DNA of 64,000 bases from Flavobacteriaceae bacterium (GCA_012522185.1 JAAYKY010000012.1:32191-96190), one strand, 5' to 3'; shown: positions 34,538-43,157, numbered from the stretch's first letter. The notes: generated from the letters alone by a model not told the origin. Program-made: numbers and translations.

Positions 34538-35419
34538 ATGAATATTAAAGGAAAATTAATCATCATTGGCGGCGCAGTGGACAAAGGAAGTTTCACAGAA
34601 GCCAGTTTTGATGAAAATATAGCCAATAATCTGAATTTCTTTGAAAAAGGGATTTTAAAAAGATTAATCAGTGAATCCAAGCACGGCAAAGAATCGAGAA
34701 TTGAAGTCATCACGACCGCTTCTACCATTCCGCTGGAAGTGGGAGCTGAATACATAAAAGCGTTTAATTATCTCGGTGCCACGAATGTCGATGTTTTGCA
34801 CATTCAGAAAAGAGAAGAAGCCGTTGAAGAAAGCATTTTGAAAAGAATTGAAGAAGCCGATGTGGTGATGTTTACCGGTGGAGATCAGCTGCGACTGACT
34901 TCAATCCTAGGCGGAACGAGATTTCATAAAATCCTTCTGGAAAAATACAGAAATGAAGAATTCATTTATGCCGGAACTTCAGCCGGAGCAGCAGCTGCCT
35001 CTCAAAGTATGATTTATCAGGGAGCAAGTAAAGAAGCGTTGCTCAAAGGAGAAGTGAAAATTACGAGCGGACTGGGATTTGTGGACGATGTAATCATTGA
35101 TACGCATTTCGTGAAACGCGGTCGGATTGGGCGACTCTTTCAGGCGGTTGTTAGCAACCCAATGGTTTTGGGAATCGGTTTGGGGGAAGGTACGGGACTT
35201 TTGATCAAGGAAGGAACCAAAATGGAAGCCATCGGTTCTGGGCTTGTGATTTTGGTCGATGGACAACAAATTAAAAATACAAATCTGACCGATGTTTCTT
35301 TGGGAGAACCCATTTCCATCAGCAATCTCGTGGTACACGTGATGAGTCAGAATGATACCTATGATTTGACTTCGGGTGAACTTGTAATCGGGGGTGAGAC
35401 CATAAAAGAAACAGTTTAA
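34538..35419 (+). CDS. cphB: Cyanophycinase
   Basis: A 293-residue serine exopeptidase (peptidase family S51) that cuts cyanophycin into beta-Asp-Arg dipeptides. Motifs: KLIIIGGAVDKG at the start, VMFTGGDQLRLTS near 110, and the nucleophile elbow AGTSAGAAA with Ser148. The family His/Glu region (DTHFVKRGRIGRLF) follows. No signal peptide is seen, so it acts on intracellular polymer. The isoaspartyl peptidase gene starts one base after its stop, so the two are coupled. Confidence 0.95.
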   Translation: MNIKGKLIIIGGAVDKGSFTEASFDENIANNLNFFEKGILKRLISESKHGKESRIEVITTASTIPLEVGAEYIKAFNYLGATNVDVLHIQKREEAVEESILKRIEEADVVMFTGGDQLRLTSILGGTRFHKILLEKYRNEEFIYAGTSAGAAAASQSMIYQGASKEALLKGEVKITSGLGFVDDVIIDTHFVKRGRIGRLFQAVVSNPMVLGIGLGEGTGLLIKEGTKMEAIGSGLVILVDGQQIKNTNLTDVSLGEPISISNLVVHVMSQNDTYDLTSGELVIGGETIKETV

Positions 35420-35420
35420 A

Positions 35421-36263
35421 ATGAAGATTATCATTCACGGCGGATTTTTTTCGGAATCCCATACCAATTCGGAAACCAAAATTGCCAAACAAAATGCATT
35501 GAAGGAAATCGCTCGCAAGGGATTTGAATTTCTTCAAAATCATTCTGCGCTCGAAACGGTTGTTTACACGGTTTCACTTTTGGAAGATAATGAGCTTTTC
35601 AATGCTGGAATTGGTTCGCAGATCCAAAGCGATGGAAAAATCCGGATGAGCGCCTCATTGATGGATGGAACAACTCAAAAAATGAGCGGCGTTATCAATA
35701 TTGAAGACGTAAAAAATCCGATTCAGGTAGCCGAAAAATTGTTGGATTTTGAAGACAAAGTTTTGGGTGGAGAAGGAGCGACGAATTTTGCCCGACAAAA
35801 TGGATTTGAAGCATTTTCAACTGAGATTCCGCAACGACGCGAAGAGTATTTAGCCAAAAAAGAATCCACAGGGACCGGAACCGTAGGTTGCGTGGCTTTG
35901 GACGCAGAAAGAAAGTTAGCAGTTGCTACATCTACCGGCGGAAAAGGATTTGAAATTCCGGGTCGTATTTCCGATTCGGCAACCGTTGCCGGAAACTATG
36001 CAAACCAAGATTGTGCAGTAAGTTGTACTGGAGTTGGTGAAGATATTGTCAGTGGAGCGGTTGCAGCAAAAATCGTCACACGTCTGACGGATGGTTTTTC
36101 GATTGACAAAGCATTTGAAAAAACTTTTGATGAATTGAAGCCGTTTGATGGATTTGCAGGTGCAATTGCCATTGATAAATCCGGCAATGTTTTCCATCAG
36201 GACTCACATCCTATGATGGTCTTTGCTTCTTTTGACGGAAAGGAATTTGAAATTTTTGATTAA
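35421..36263 (+). CDS. iaaA: Isoaspartyl peptidase/L-asparaginase (Ntn hydrolase)
   Basis: A 280-residue plant-type asparaginase that would split the beta-Asp-Arg dipeptide released by cyanophycinase into Asp and Arg. It starts MKIIIHGGFF, has NAGIGSQIQSDG near 61, and the autocleavage site GTGTVGCVALD with nucleophile Thr154. The usual TVGAVALD reads TVGCVALD here. A later STGG segment is the glycine/substrate loop. Co-transcribed with cphB (one-base gap). Confidence 0.93.
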   Translation: MKIIIHGGFFSESHTNSETKIAKQNALKEIARKGFEFLQNHSALETVVYTVSLLEDNELFNAGIGSQIQSDGKIRMSASLMDGTTQKMSGVINIEDVKNPIQVAEKLLDFEDKVLGGEGATNFARQNGFEAFSTEIPQRREEYLAKKESTGTGTVGCVALDAERKLAVATSTGGKGFEIPGRISDSATVAGNYANQDCAVSCTGVGEDIVSGAVAAKIVTRLTDGFSIDKAFEKTFDELKPFDGFAGAIAIDKSGNVFHQDSHPMMVFASFDGKEFEIFD

Positions 36264-36390
36264 TTCAAACACTTAAAAGCTTCAAATCCGCTTCTCATCT
36301 ATGATTGATGTCATAATGCGATTTTATATGACTTTGTAATTCATTGGAAATCAATCAAAAATATATTTAATAAAAACTATAAATTCCATC

Positions 36391-36445
36391 ATAGGGTTTA
36401 GCTATGATTAATCATTCCGAATGACTTAATCTCAGGGTATTTTTG
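36391..36445 (+). promoter_or_regulatory. Peroxiredoxin promoter with OxyR-like half site
   Basis: TATTTTTG (36438-36445) is a -7 element 28 bases before the peroxiredoxin ATG. Upstream, ATAG-N7-CTAT (36391-36405) matches half of the OxyR consensus (ATAGnnnnnnnCTAT repeated). The second half is not seen. OxyR control of ahpC-type genes is established in Bacteroides; here it is inference. The remaining 120 bases of the gap after iaaA hold no clear terminator. Confidence 0.45.
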
Positions 36446-36473
36446 CAGTGTAAAATTTAAAATTGTAAAGATT

Positions 36474-37112
36474 ATGTCATTAGTAGGAAAAAAAGCCCCA
36501 CAATTTGTAGCTCCGGCGGTTTTGGACGGAGAAGAAATAGTATCAGACTTCACATTGCCAATCGGCGAAAAAAATATCGTTTTATTCTTTTATCCAAAAG
36601 ATTTCACATTTGTTTGTCCAACTGAATTGCACGCATTTCAGGAAAAATTAGCTGAATTTGAAAAGAGAGACGCAGTAGTTGTTGCCGTTTCTACGGATTC
36701 AGAAGAAACGCACCTTGCATGGTTGAGCACTGATAAAGACAATGGTGGAATTCAAGGAGTTAAGTACCCGGTAGTTGCCGATTTAGCGAAGACCATTTCT
36801 ATGGATTATGGTGTTTTAGCAGGCGAATATGTAACGGATTATGAAACCGAAAGAATTGTTTTCGAAGGACTTCCGGTTGCGTACAGAGGAACTTTTATCA
36901 TCGATAAAAACGGTGTGGTTCGCCACGAAACCATTAACGATTTGCCTTTGGGAAGAAACATTGACGAGTACGTTCGTTTGTTGGACGCGATTCTTCACGT
37001 TGAAAAATTCGGTGAGGTATGTCCGGCAAACTGGGAAGAAGGAAAAGCTGCGATGAATGCTACAAAAGATGGCGTAGCCGAATATTTGTCAACCAACGTA
37101 AATTTGAATTAA
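36474..37112 (+). CDS. Two-Cys peroxiredoxin (AhpC type)
   Basis: A 212-residue typical 2-Cys peroxiredoxin that reduces peroxides, recycled by thioredoxin. The peroxidatic Cys48 lies in YPKDFTFVCPTE, and the resolving Cys183 in EVCPANWEEGK. The GGIQGVKYPVVAD segment is the GGLG-type sensitivity motif region. First gene of an operon with a thioredoxin-like gene (one base after) and a DUF6952 gene. Confidence 0.95.
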   Translation: MSLVGKKAPQFVAPAVLDGEEIVSDFTLPIGEKNIVLFFYPKDFTFVCPTELHAFQEKLAEFEKRDAVVVAVSTDSEETHLAWLSTDKDNGGIQGVKYPVVADLAKTISMDYGVLAGEYVTDYETERIVFEGLPVAYRGTFIIDKNGVVRHETINDLPLGRNIDEYVRLLDAILHVEKFGEVCPANWEEGKAAMNATKDGVAEYLSTNVNLN

Positions 37113-37113
37113 G

Positions 37114-37428
37114 ATGTTTGTAGAAATTAATGAAGATAAATTACCCGAAATTCTGAACGAAAATCCAAAGACTTTGGTTCAGTTCGGGGCAGCATGGTGC
37201 GGAAATTGTCGCCTGCTGAAGCCAAAAGTAAAACGTTTGGCCGAGTCAAATCCGGAGATTCAGTTCATCTATGTAGATGCTGAAAAATTCCCGGAAAGCC
37301 GTAAAATGGCGGAAGTTACCAATTTACCAACTTTTGCTATTTACAAAGACGGAAAGTTTGTGAACCAAGTAGTTACATCAAAAGAAGAACATTTAAAAGC
37401 GATTACAGATGAAATTGCCGGTTTATAA
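37114..37428 (+). CDS. Thioredoxin-family protein
   Basis: A 104-residue cytosolic thioredoxin-fold protein with active site WCGNC (C29, C32), preceded by TLVQFGAA, and a cis-Pro loop NLPTFAIYKDG near 73. Starting one base after the peroxiredoxin stop, it is the obvious electron donor candidate for it. The active-site Pro is replaced by Asn. Its last 20 bases overlap the next gene. Confidence 0.92.
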   Translation: MFVEINEDKLPEILNENPKTLVQFGAAWCGNCRLLKPKVKRLAESNPEIQFIYVDAEKFPESRKMAEVTNLPTFAIYKDGKFVNQVVTSKEEHLKAITDEIAGL

Positions 37429-37657
37429 AAATTTAGCAAAGACAGCTTCTGCTGAAGCCATGGAAAATGCTTTGGAAGTTTTGGAAATCTACGCCGATTC
37501 GCCTGCCGTAAAGGACGATGAGAGAGAAGCAATCGGAGAAATTATTTCCAATATCTGCGGAGCCATGGAAATGAAATCCATGATCGATGGCGGAATGAGC
37601 GAGCGTGATGCTGCAAATCAATTCATGCAGCGCGTGTTGAGTTCTATCGACAAGTAA
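37409..37657 (+). CDS. DUF6952 family protein
   Basis: An 82-residue, mostly helical protein starting MKLPVYKNLAKTA, with acidic EVLEIYADSPAVKDDEREAIGEIISN and a single Cys. Proteins of this build commonly follow peroxiredoxin and thioredoxin genes in flavobacteria; the function is unknown. The ATG lies inside the thioredoxin gene's 3' end (20-base overlap), indicating translational coupling. Confidence 0.82.
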   Translation: MKLPVYKNLAKTASAEAMENALEVLEIYADSPAVKDDEREAIGEIISNICGAMEMKSMIDGGMSERDAANQFMQRVLSSIDK

Positions 37658-37688
37658 GTGATAATTTTTTCATAATTGATTGATTTTG

Positions 37689-37717
37689 ACCCGGGGGCGA
37701 GAGCTTCCGGGTTTTTG
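37689..37717 (+). terminator. Terminator of the peroxiredoxin operon
   Basis: ACCCGGGGGC (37689-37698) folds onto GCTTCCGGGT (37703-37712) through a GAGA tetraloop, with two G-T wobble pairs, then five T. A GNRA-capped ten-pair stem is a strong terminator. Confidence 0.85.
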
Positions 37718-37718
37718 T

Positions 37719-38015
37719 TTACAACATCATCACATCTTGAATGGAAGCGGCGGATTTGTAGTAATGAATGACCTGATCTGAGTCGAGTACATAAGTTACT
37801 ACGGTTACCGATGTATATTTACCGGTTTTGGATTCTTTCATGGAAAACTGAGGACGTGCACCGTCAAAAACTCTTTGCACTTCTGCAATTCGTTTATTGT
37901 CGGTTGGAACTATGAATTTAAAGATGTAATTGGAAGGGAATTCGGTGGTGTCGTCCAGTCTTTCCTTGAATTTTATGTAAAATTCTTCTTGGTTTTTATT
38001 TAGTTCGTTATTCAT
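37719..38015 (-). CDS. DUF493 family protein
   Basis: A 98-residue YbeD-like (DUF493) protein: FPSNYIFKFIVPTDNKRIAEVQ, then SKTGKYTSVTVVTYV, the usual ferredoxin-like beta-alpha-beta pattern of the family. Function unknown; cytosolic. Three bases after the TlpA-like gene, so the two form a unit. Confidence 0.88.
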   Translation of the reverse strand: MNNELNKNQEEFYIKFKERLDDTTEFPSNYIFKFIVPTDNKRIAEVQRVFDGARPQFSMKESKTGKYTSVTVVTYVLDSDQVIHYYKSAASIQDVMML

Positions 38016-38018
38016 GTT

Positions 38019-38582
38019 TTAATTTTTCAATAAATCTTCAAAAACCGAAACCAATTCCTGATTAATTCCTCCAGTTCTATGGTCCATAGGTCTTGGTGCA
38101 TTTTTGTCGATGATTTCTCCGTCTTTTCCTATGATTAAAAATTTAGGAATCGTAGAAACTTGATAATCCTGGTGAAAGGAAGTTTGTGTGCCTGCATACA
38201 GTTGAACACCGCGCATTTGTTGATCAGAAACCATTTTTCTCCATTTCTCTTTGTCCCTTTCCCGATCCACCGAAATGCTTACAAATTCGATGTTGGTATC
38301 CCGGAACTTTTCTTCTAGCTCTTTCATGGCAGGTAATTGCTGTAAACAGGGCCGACACCAAGTTGCCCAAACATCTACATAAAGATATTTCCCTTTCAAA
38401 TCCGAAAGTGAAACCGACTCTCCCTGAATGGAATTAAATCTAAACTCTGCAGCATATTCTACAAAAGAAGCTAGTTCTTCTGGAGTTCGCTCGGTCACAG
38501 TTCCGATTTCAACTGTATTTTCTTTTTTACAGCTTAGAATCAAAATCGGAAGAATGATAAATAATGAAAAGGTTTTTTTCAT
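38019..38582 (-). CDS. TlpA-like thioredoxin-fold lipoprotein
   Basis: A 187-residue envelope disulfide reductase-type protein, lipidated at C18 (ILSC). The redox site is VWATWCRPCLQQLP (C76, C79), followed by EFVSISVDRERDKEKW, typical of TlpA/ResA. The cis-Pro loop STIPKFLII is present. Likely role: keeping exported or cytochrome-linked thiols reduced. Divergent from a small membrane protein gene. Confidence 0.92.
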   Translation of the reverse strand: MKKTFSLFIILPILILSCKKENTVEIGTVTERTPEELASFVEYAAEFRFNSIQGESVSLSDLKGKYLYVDVWATWCRPCLQQLPAMKELEEKFRDTNIEFVSISVDRERDKEKWRKMVSDQQMRGVQLYAGTQTSFHQDYQVSTIPKFLIIGKDGEIIDKNAPRPMDHRTGGINQELVSVFEDLLKN

Positions 38583-38691
38583 CTGAGAAATTGAATTAGT
38601 TCAAAACAAAATTACAGAAACAATTCTTCTCAGACAAAAATCAGGTTCTAATTTGAGAAGTAAAGATTACCTTTGAAAAAATCATTTATTT

Positions 38692-39036
38692 ATGAAACCA
38701 CTATCTATAAACTACTTCAACGGATTTGTATTAATGGCCGCAGGATTATTTGGGTTTTTAACTGTAGTTCCTCAATCAGTAACTGCACTTATTCCAACTT
38801 TTGCAGGAATTATCTTTGTTATATTAGGTTTTTTCTGGAATAAATCTCCCAAATTAATTGCACATATCGCGGTAACACTTGCTTTGATAATGTTTGCTAT
38901 GTGTGTTTGGAGGTTTACTAAAATCGATGACTGGGTGACCACCAAATACATTTTTTTGGTATGTATTTTAAGTAATTTATTGGCGCTGTTTGTTTTTATA
39001 AAAAGTTTCATCGATGCACGCAAACTGAAAAACTAA
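38692..39036 (+). CDS. Small four-helix membrane protein
   Basis: 114 residues with four predicted transmembrane helices (about 10-26, 30-46, 57-73, 84-104) and a basic C-terminal tail (DARKLKN). Not recognised. A -7-like TACCTTTG at 38668-38675 precedes the ATG by 17 bases. It sits alone before the queA promoter. Inner membrane location is inferred from the helices. Confidence 0.72.
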   Translation: MKPLSINYFNGFVLMAAGLFGFLTVVPQSVTALIPTFAGIIFVILGFFWNKSPKLIAHIAVTLALIMFAMCVWRFTKIDDWVTTKYIFLVCILSNLLALFVFIKSFIDARKLKN

Positions 39037-39044
39037 TAATAAAC

Positions 39045-39076
39045 TTGACAAAGGGGGTGCTCAAGTCGTATCTTTG
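39045..39076 (+). promoter_or_regulatory. Promoter of queA-rlmN
   Basis: TTG (39045-39047), 21 bases, then TATCTTTG (39069-39076) followed by CAGC. Transcription should begin about ten bases before the ATG at 39094. Confidence 0.6.
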
Positions 39077-39093
39077 CAGCAAAATTTTGCGAT

Positions 39094-40149
39094 ATGAAAA
39101 TGAAAACCTCCGATTTTAATTTTAAACTTCCAGAAGAACTACTGGCAGAACATCCTGCAGAGCAGAGAGATGAGGCAAGGCTAATGGTTCTGGACAGAAA
39201 AACTCAGACGATCGAACACAAATTATTCAAAGATTTAATTGAATACTTTGATGAAGGAGACGTCATGGTTATGAATAATACCAAAGTTTTTCCTGCCCGA
39301 CTCATGGGAAACAAAGAAAAAACCGGAGCAAAAATTGAAGTTTTTTTACTTCGTGAATTGGATCCTGAAACCCGACTATGGGATGTTTTGGTGGATCCGG
39401 CAAGGAAAATCCGAATTGGTAATAAGCTGTTTTTTGGAGATGACGATAGTTTGGTTGCGGAAGTCGTGGACAATACAACTTCACGCGGTAGAACTCTGCG
39501 TTTCCTTTTTGATGGTAGTTACGAAGAATTCAGAAAAGCATTGGAAGAATTAGGCGAAACACCCCTTCCAAAATACATAAAACGTGAAGTAGTTCCGGAA
39601 GATGCAGAGCGTTATCAGACCATTTATGCGAAACACGAAGGAGCTGTAGCTGCACCAACGGCGGGTTTGCATTTTTCTAAACATTTACTTAAAAGGCTCG
39701 AAATCAAAGGGGTTGATTTTGCGGAAATTACTTTGCATGTAGGATTAGGAACTTTTGCGCCCGTAGAGGTAGAAGACCTTTCCAAGCATAAAATGGAGTC
39801 TGAACAAGCTATCATCCCCGAAGAAACAGCTGCAATTGTAAACAAAGCAATTGAAGAGAAAAAAAGAATTTGTGCCGTAGGAACCACCTCCATGCGCGCC
39901 ATAGAAAGTTCAGTTTCGGCGAATAGCCAGTTAAATCCGTTCAACGGATGGACGAATAAGTTTATCTTTCCACCTTATGAATTTGGAGTGGCGAATTGTA
40001 TGATTACGAATTTTCATACACCAAAATCTACATTGATTATGATGGTTAGTGCTTTTGCTGGACACGATTTCCTGATGAAAGCTTACAAAGAAGCCGTAAA
40101 AGAGAAATATAAATTTTACTCCTACGGAGATGCGATGTTAATTATTTAA
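39094..40149 (+). CDS. queA: tRNA preQ1(34) S-adenosylmethionine ribosyltransferase-isomerase QueA
   Basis: Transfers and isomerises the ribosyl moiety of SAM onto preQ1 in tRNA, the penultimate queuosine step. 351 residues: [25 protein letters not shown], then [23 protein letters not shown] near 153, TAGLHFS near 190 and [11 protein letters not shown] near 265. An ATG two codons downstream (39100) is equally possible. The rlmN gene follows after one base. Confidence 0.96.
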   Translation: MKMKTSDFNFKLPEELLAEHPAEQRDEARLMVLDRKTQTIEHKLFKDLIEYFDEGDVMVMNNTKVFPARLMGNKEKTGAKIEVFLLRELDPETRLWDVLVDPARKIRIGNKLFFGDDDSLVAEVVDNTTSRGRTLRFLFDGSYEEFRKALEELGETPLPKYIKREVVPEDAERYQTIYAKHEGAVAAPTAGLHFSKHLLKRLEIKGVDFAEITLHVGLGTFAPVEVEDLSKHKMESEQAIIPEETAAIVNKAIEEKKRICAVGTTSMRAIESSVSANSQLNPFNGWTNKFIFPPYEFGVANCMITNFHTPKSTLIMMVSAFAGHDFLMKAYKEAVKEKYKFYSYGDAMLII

Positions 40150-40150
40150 T

Positions 40151-41200
40151 TTGAATCAGGTCAAAAAAGATATCCGAAAACTAAGTCTTGAAGATTTAGA
40201 AAATCATCTTACCTCGATGGGCGAAAAATCTTTCAGAGCCAAGCAGATTTATGAATGGCTCTGGAAGAAAAATGCCCATAGTTTTGAGGACATGACTAAT
40301 TTGTCTAAATCGCTTCGTGTAGAACTCGAGGAGTTTTTTTCAATCCCCAATGCCCATGTCGATTTATTGCAGAGATCCCAAGATGGAACCATTAAAAATG
40401 GGGTGAAATTGCACGATGGTTTAATGGTGGAATCCGTTTTAATTCCTACTGAAACTCGAACAACAGCCTGTGTGTCTTCACAAGTGGGATGTTCGTTGAA
40501 TTGTGAGTTTTGTGCTACTGCCCGCCTGAAACGGATGAGAAATCTGGAAGTGGCAGAAATAGTAGATCAAGTGGCATTGATTGATCAACAAAGTCGGGAA
40601 TATTTTGACCGACCTCTTTCCAATATTGTATTTATGGGAATGGGCGAACCCATGATGAACTACAAAAATGTGGTGGAAGCCATCCGGAAAATCACTACGC
40701 CCGAAGGTTTGGGAATGTCAGCTCGTAGAATTACTGTTTCCACTTCAGGAATTCCCAAAATGATCAAAATGCTGGCCGACGAAAATATAAAAGTCAAACT
40801 TGCCCTGTCACTGCATTCGGCCATTGAACACAAACGAAATGAAATCATGCCTTTTTCAGAAAAATTTCCACTTACCGAAATTATGGAGGCACTTCAGTAT
40901 TGGTACAAAGAAACCGGTTCTGTGATTACATTTGAATATTGTGTTTGGGGAGGGATTAATGATGGCGAAGAAGACATCAAAGCCTTAATCAAATATTGTC
41001 GAAAGGTGCCAAGTAAAGTCAATTTGATTCAATACAATCCAATTGGAGAAGGGAAATTTGACCATCGAAGCATCGAAGCAGAAGAACGCTATGTTAGAGA
41101 ACTCGAAAAAGCCGGAATTACCGTGATGGTGAGAAGAAGTCGGGGAGGGGATATTGACGCGGCTTGTGGCCAGTTGGCTAATAAGACGGCCGAGGTTTAG
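40151..41200 (+). CDS. rlmN: 23S rRNA (A2503-C2)/tRNA (A37-C2) methyltransferase RlmN
   Basis: A radical-SAM methyltransferase that makes 2-methyladenosine in 23S rRNA and some tRNAs. 349 residues; the Fe-S motif CSLNCEFC (C114, C118, C121), the GMGEPMMNY SAM-binding segment, and the C-terminal RSRGGDIDAACGQL holding a catalytic Cys. The start is TTG at 40151, one base after the queA stop; residues 1-12 match the normal family start, and the next in-frame ATG (residue 23) would cut into the domain. Confidence 0.95.
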   Translation: MNQVKKDIRKLSLEDLENHLTSMGEKSFRAKQIYEWLWKKNAHSFEDMTNLSKSLRVELEEFFSIPNAHVDLLQRSQDGTIKNGVKLHDGLMVESVLIPTETRTTACVSSQVGCSLNCEFCATARLKRMRNLEVAEIVDQVALIDQQSREYFDRPLSNIVFMGMGEPMMNYKNVVEAIRKITTPEGLGMSARRITVSTSGIPKMIKMLADENIKVKLALSLHSAIEHKRNEIMPFSEKFPLTEIMEALQYWYKETGSVITFEYCVWGGINDGEEDIKALIKYCRKVPSKVNLIQYNPIGEGKFDHRSIEAEERYVRELEKAGITVMVRRSRGGDIDAACGQLANKTAEV

Positions 41201-41208
41201 ATCTAATG

Positions 41209-41658
41209 CTATTTTGATTTAATTCGTAAATCGTACACAAAATCCTTTATTTCTACAAGTTTAAAAGCCTTTTCAGTAGCCAAAGGATTTAAAACGAAAT
41301 TAAATTCATCGGGGATGATAGAGGGAAGCTTTATAATAGGATCTCCTTTCTCCAATAATTTGGTTCCGAAGTCTTTGGTGGGAAAAGGAGAAGGTACATC
41401 TTTCCAATCGCCAGGAAGCTTATTGATTTTTAACTCCTTTACTTTGGTTTCGTCAATTTCAAAAATGCAAATACTAAGTGGCCTCGGAATATAATCAATA
41501 TTCACATTGACTGAATATTCCAAAACAGCAAGCGAACGACTAGAAGCTGTATATATGCAGGGAGTATCGATGTGATTCCAGCGCCCACCAAATAGTTTAG
41601 CACCAGTACCATTTAAATCCTCCGCGTATTGCGTTTTGCTTACTCGGTAAACCAGCAT
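41209..41658 (-). CDS. RES-domain toxin (NAD+ phosphorylase/hydrolase family)
   Basis: A 149-residue RES protein, named for conserved Arg, Glu and Ser. Seen here: YRVSKTQYA near the start, GGRWNHIDTPCIYTASSRSLAVLEYSV with the Tyr and Glu of the NAD+-binding site, and a C-terminal NPLATEKAFKLVE. Characterised members (MbcT, others) deplete NAD+. It lies two bases after the Xre/MbcA-type antitoxin gene, the standard order. Length is typical. Confidence 0.88.
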   Translation of the reverse strand: MLVYRVSKTQYAEDLNGTGAKLFGGRWNHIDTPCIYTASSRSLAVLEYSVNVNIDYIPRPLSICIFEIDETKVKELKINKLPGDWKDVPSPFPTKDFGTKLLEKGDPIIKLPSIIPDEFNFVLNPLATEKAFKLVEIKDFVYDLRIKSK

Positions 41659-41660
41659 AA

Positions 41661-42128
41661 TCAGGAGTAAACGCCATAGGCAACCCGCCCGATCAGGCTA
41701 CGAATTTCTTCTCGACCGTAATAATTGTCAACGATATCAAAAGGAGCAAGCCCACCCAAAGCTTGATTGGGAATGAACATCCATTTGTTGAAGCGGTCTT
41801 TGTCTTCAAAAACCTCATAGCCAAAAGAATATAAATCAGCAAGTGATACGATTCTTTCACTGATTTGGCCGCTGAACTTTTCAGTGCCTTTTTTGTTTAT
41901 GAGGGTCGCCCGTGTAACAGAAAGAGCTCCTGCAAGTGAGTCATAATCCAAAGAAGTCGCCTTTTTTAGTACTTCTAAATAGGTTTTGGAAATCCCGTTT
42001 TTGATTATTTTCATTTTTTGAATGGAAGTAAGGTCATTTAACGGGGTTGCTACGTTTCCAGCATAATAACTTGTGGGAGCATCCTCTGCAAAGTTTTGAA
42101 TATCTTTTTGCTTGTATTTAGATGTCAC
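41661..42128 (-). CDS. Xre/MbcA/ParS-type antitoxin
   Basis: A 155-residue partner of the RES toxin: an N-terminal helical DNA-binding part (YLEVLKKATSLDYDSLAGALSVTRATLINKKG, helix-turn-helix) and a C-terminal toxin-binding domain (DUF2384-type; RFNKWMFIPNQALGGLAPFDIVDNYYGREE). It would both neutralise the toxin and repress the operon. The start is GTG at 42128 (GTGACATCT). Short inverted sequences (TATGA 42134-42138, TCATA 42148-42152) just upstream may be its operator. Confidence 0.86.
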   Translation of the reverse strand: MTSKYKQKDIQNFAEDAPTSYYAGNVATPLNDLTSIQKMKIIKNGISKTYLEVLKKATSLDYDSLAGALSVTRATLINKKGTEKFSGQISERIVSLADLYSFGYEVFEDKDRFNKWMFIPNQALGGLAPFDIVDNYYGREEIRSLIGRVAYGVYS

Positions 42129-42202
42129 AATAGTATGATTTTATATTTCATATAGTACAGATTTATACATTTTTTACAAGATAAAAATATTCATTTCATT
42201 TT

Positions 42203-42919
42203 TTACGGTGTAATTAATTTACTCATGAGCGCGACTTTCACCATTTCAGCCGTGTTTTTTACATCGAGTTTACTGAGTAAATTTCTTCGATGCGTTTCAG
42301 CAGTATGTAAGCTGATGAAAAGTTCCTCAGAAATTTCTTTTGTGTTCTTGCCGTTGCATATCAAACATAAGATTTCTTTTTCTCTTTTGGTTAAACCAAA
42401 TAATTGATTCATATAATCATCTTCTACTTCTGTAGAAACCCCGACCTCCTCATACCCGTGCATCTGACTTAAGTTTTGATCTCTTTGACAGAATTTCTTA
42501 ATTAATTGTTCTCGGAAAGAAGGGCATAAGCTACGTTTTTCTAAAAGTACATCATTTAAGATATCTGAAAAATCATCGACCGAGATATCTTTAGATAAGA
42601 CTCCATAGATTCCCACATTGAAAAGGAATTTGATTTTCCTTTGATCGAATTCTTTGATTAGAAAAAGAATTCGTAAATCGGGGTTGGTTTGCAGTAAGTT
42701 GAACAGCAATAAATTTGTTTGTTCGTTTTCTATACTGGAATCGTAAATGATGATTTTTGAGACTTCAGGATCTTTGTGGAAGTTGACCTCGAAAAGTTCG
42801 TTGATACTATTAACTGGATTAACAGTTACGTTTTCTAATTGGGATTTAATTAAACCTTCAAATCCCTTTAGCAATATTTGATTGTCTATTGCTAAATAAA
42901 CATAGGTTGATTTTTTCAT
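42203..42919 (-). CDS. LuxR-type response regulator, probable curli regulator (CsgD-like)
   Basis: 238 residues: an N-terminal receiver-like domain (about 1-120, with the candidate acceptor in IIIYDSS and a YGVLSKDIS segment near 105) and a C-terminal LuxR/NarL helix-turn-helix (LTKREKEILCLICNGKNTKEISEELFISLHTAETHRRNLLSKL). It is divergent from the curli operon, as csgD is in Enterobacteria, and is the likely activator. The acidic pocket normally preceding the acceptor Asp in receivers is not obvious, so phosphorylation is doubtful. Confidence 0.85.
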   Translation of the reverse strand: MKKSTYVYLAIDNQILLKGFEGLIKSQLENVTVNPVNSINELFEVNFHKDPEVSKIIIYDSSIENEQTNLLLFNLLQTNPDLRILFLIKEFDQRKIKFLFNVGIYGVLSKDISVDDFSDILNDVLLEKRSLCPSFREQLIKKFCQRDQNLSQMHGYEEVGVSTEVEDDYMNQLFGLTKREKEILCLICNGKNTKEISEELFISLHTAETHRRNLLSKLDVKNTAEMVKVALMSKLITP

Positions 42920-43125
42920 AAATTTTAGTATTTGAGAGAGATAAATTTAATGGTAGTGATTCTGTTTTATATATCCATAGGCATTTATAATAAATTTTAT
43001 ATCTGCTAAATTACTGTTTTTTAATTATATGACATAGCAAAAAACTTGTTTTTTTCTAACTACCGGAAAATGAGTATTTTTTTTAAATCACAAAAAACAA
43101 TGAAACTAGGTTCTGAAGATGGTTC

Positions 43126-43133
43126 TAATTTTG
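43126..43133 (+). promoter_or_regulatory. -7 element of the curli operon
   Basis: TAATTTTG lies 24 bases before the csgA-like ATG at 43158. No TTG -33 is found; instead GGTTCT repeats directly at 43110-43115 and 43121-43126, a candidate activator site. The 239-base divergent gap has no further gene. Confidence 0.4.
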
Positions 43134-43157
43134 TCCTAACTAAAATTTATTTATATC

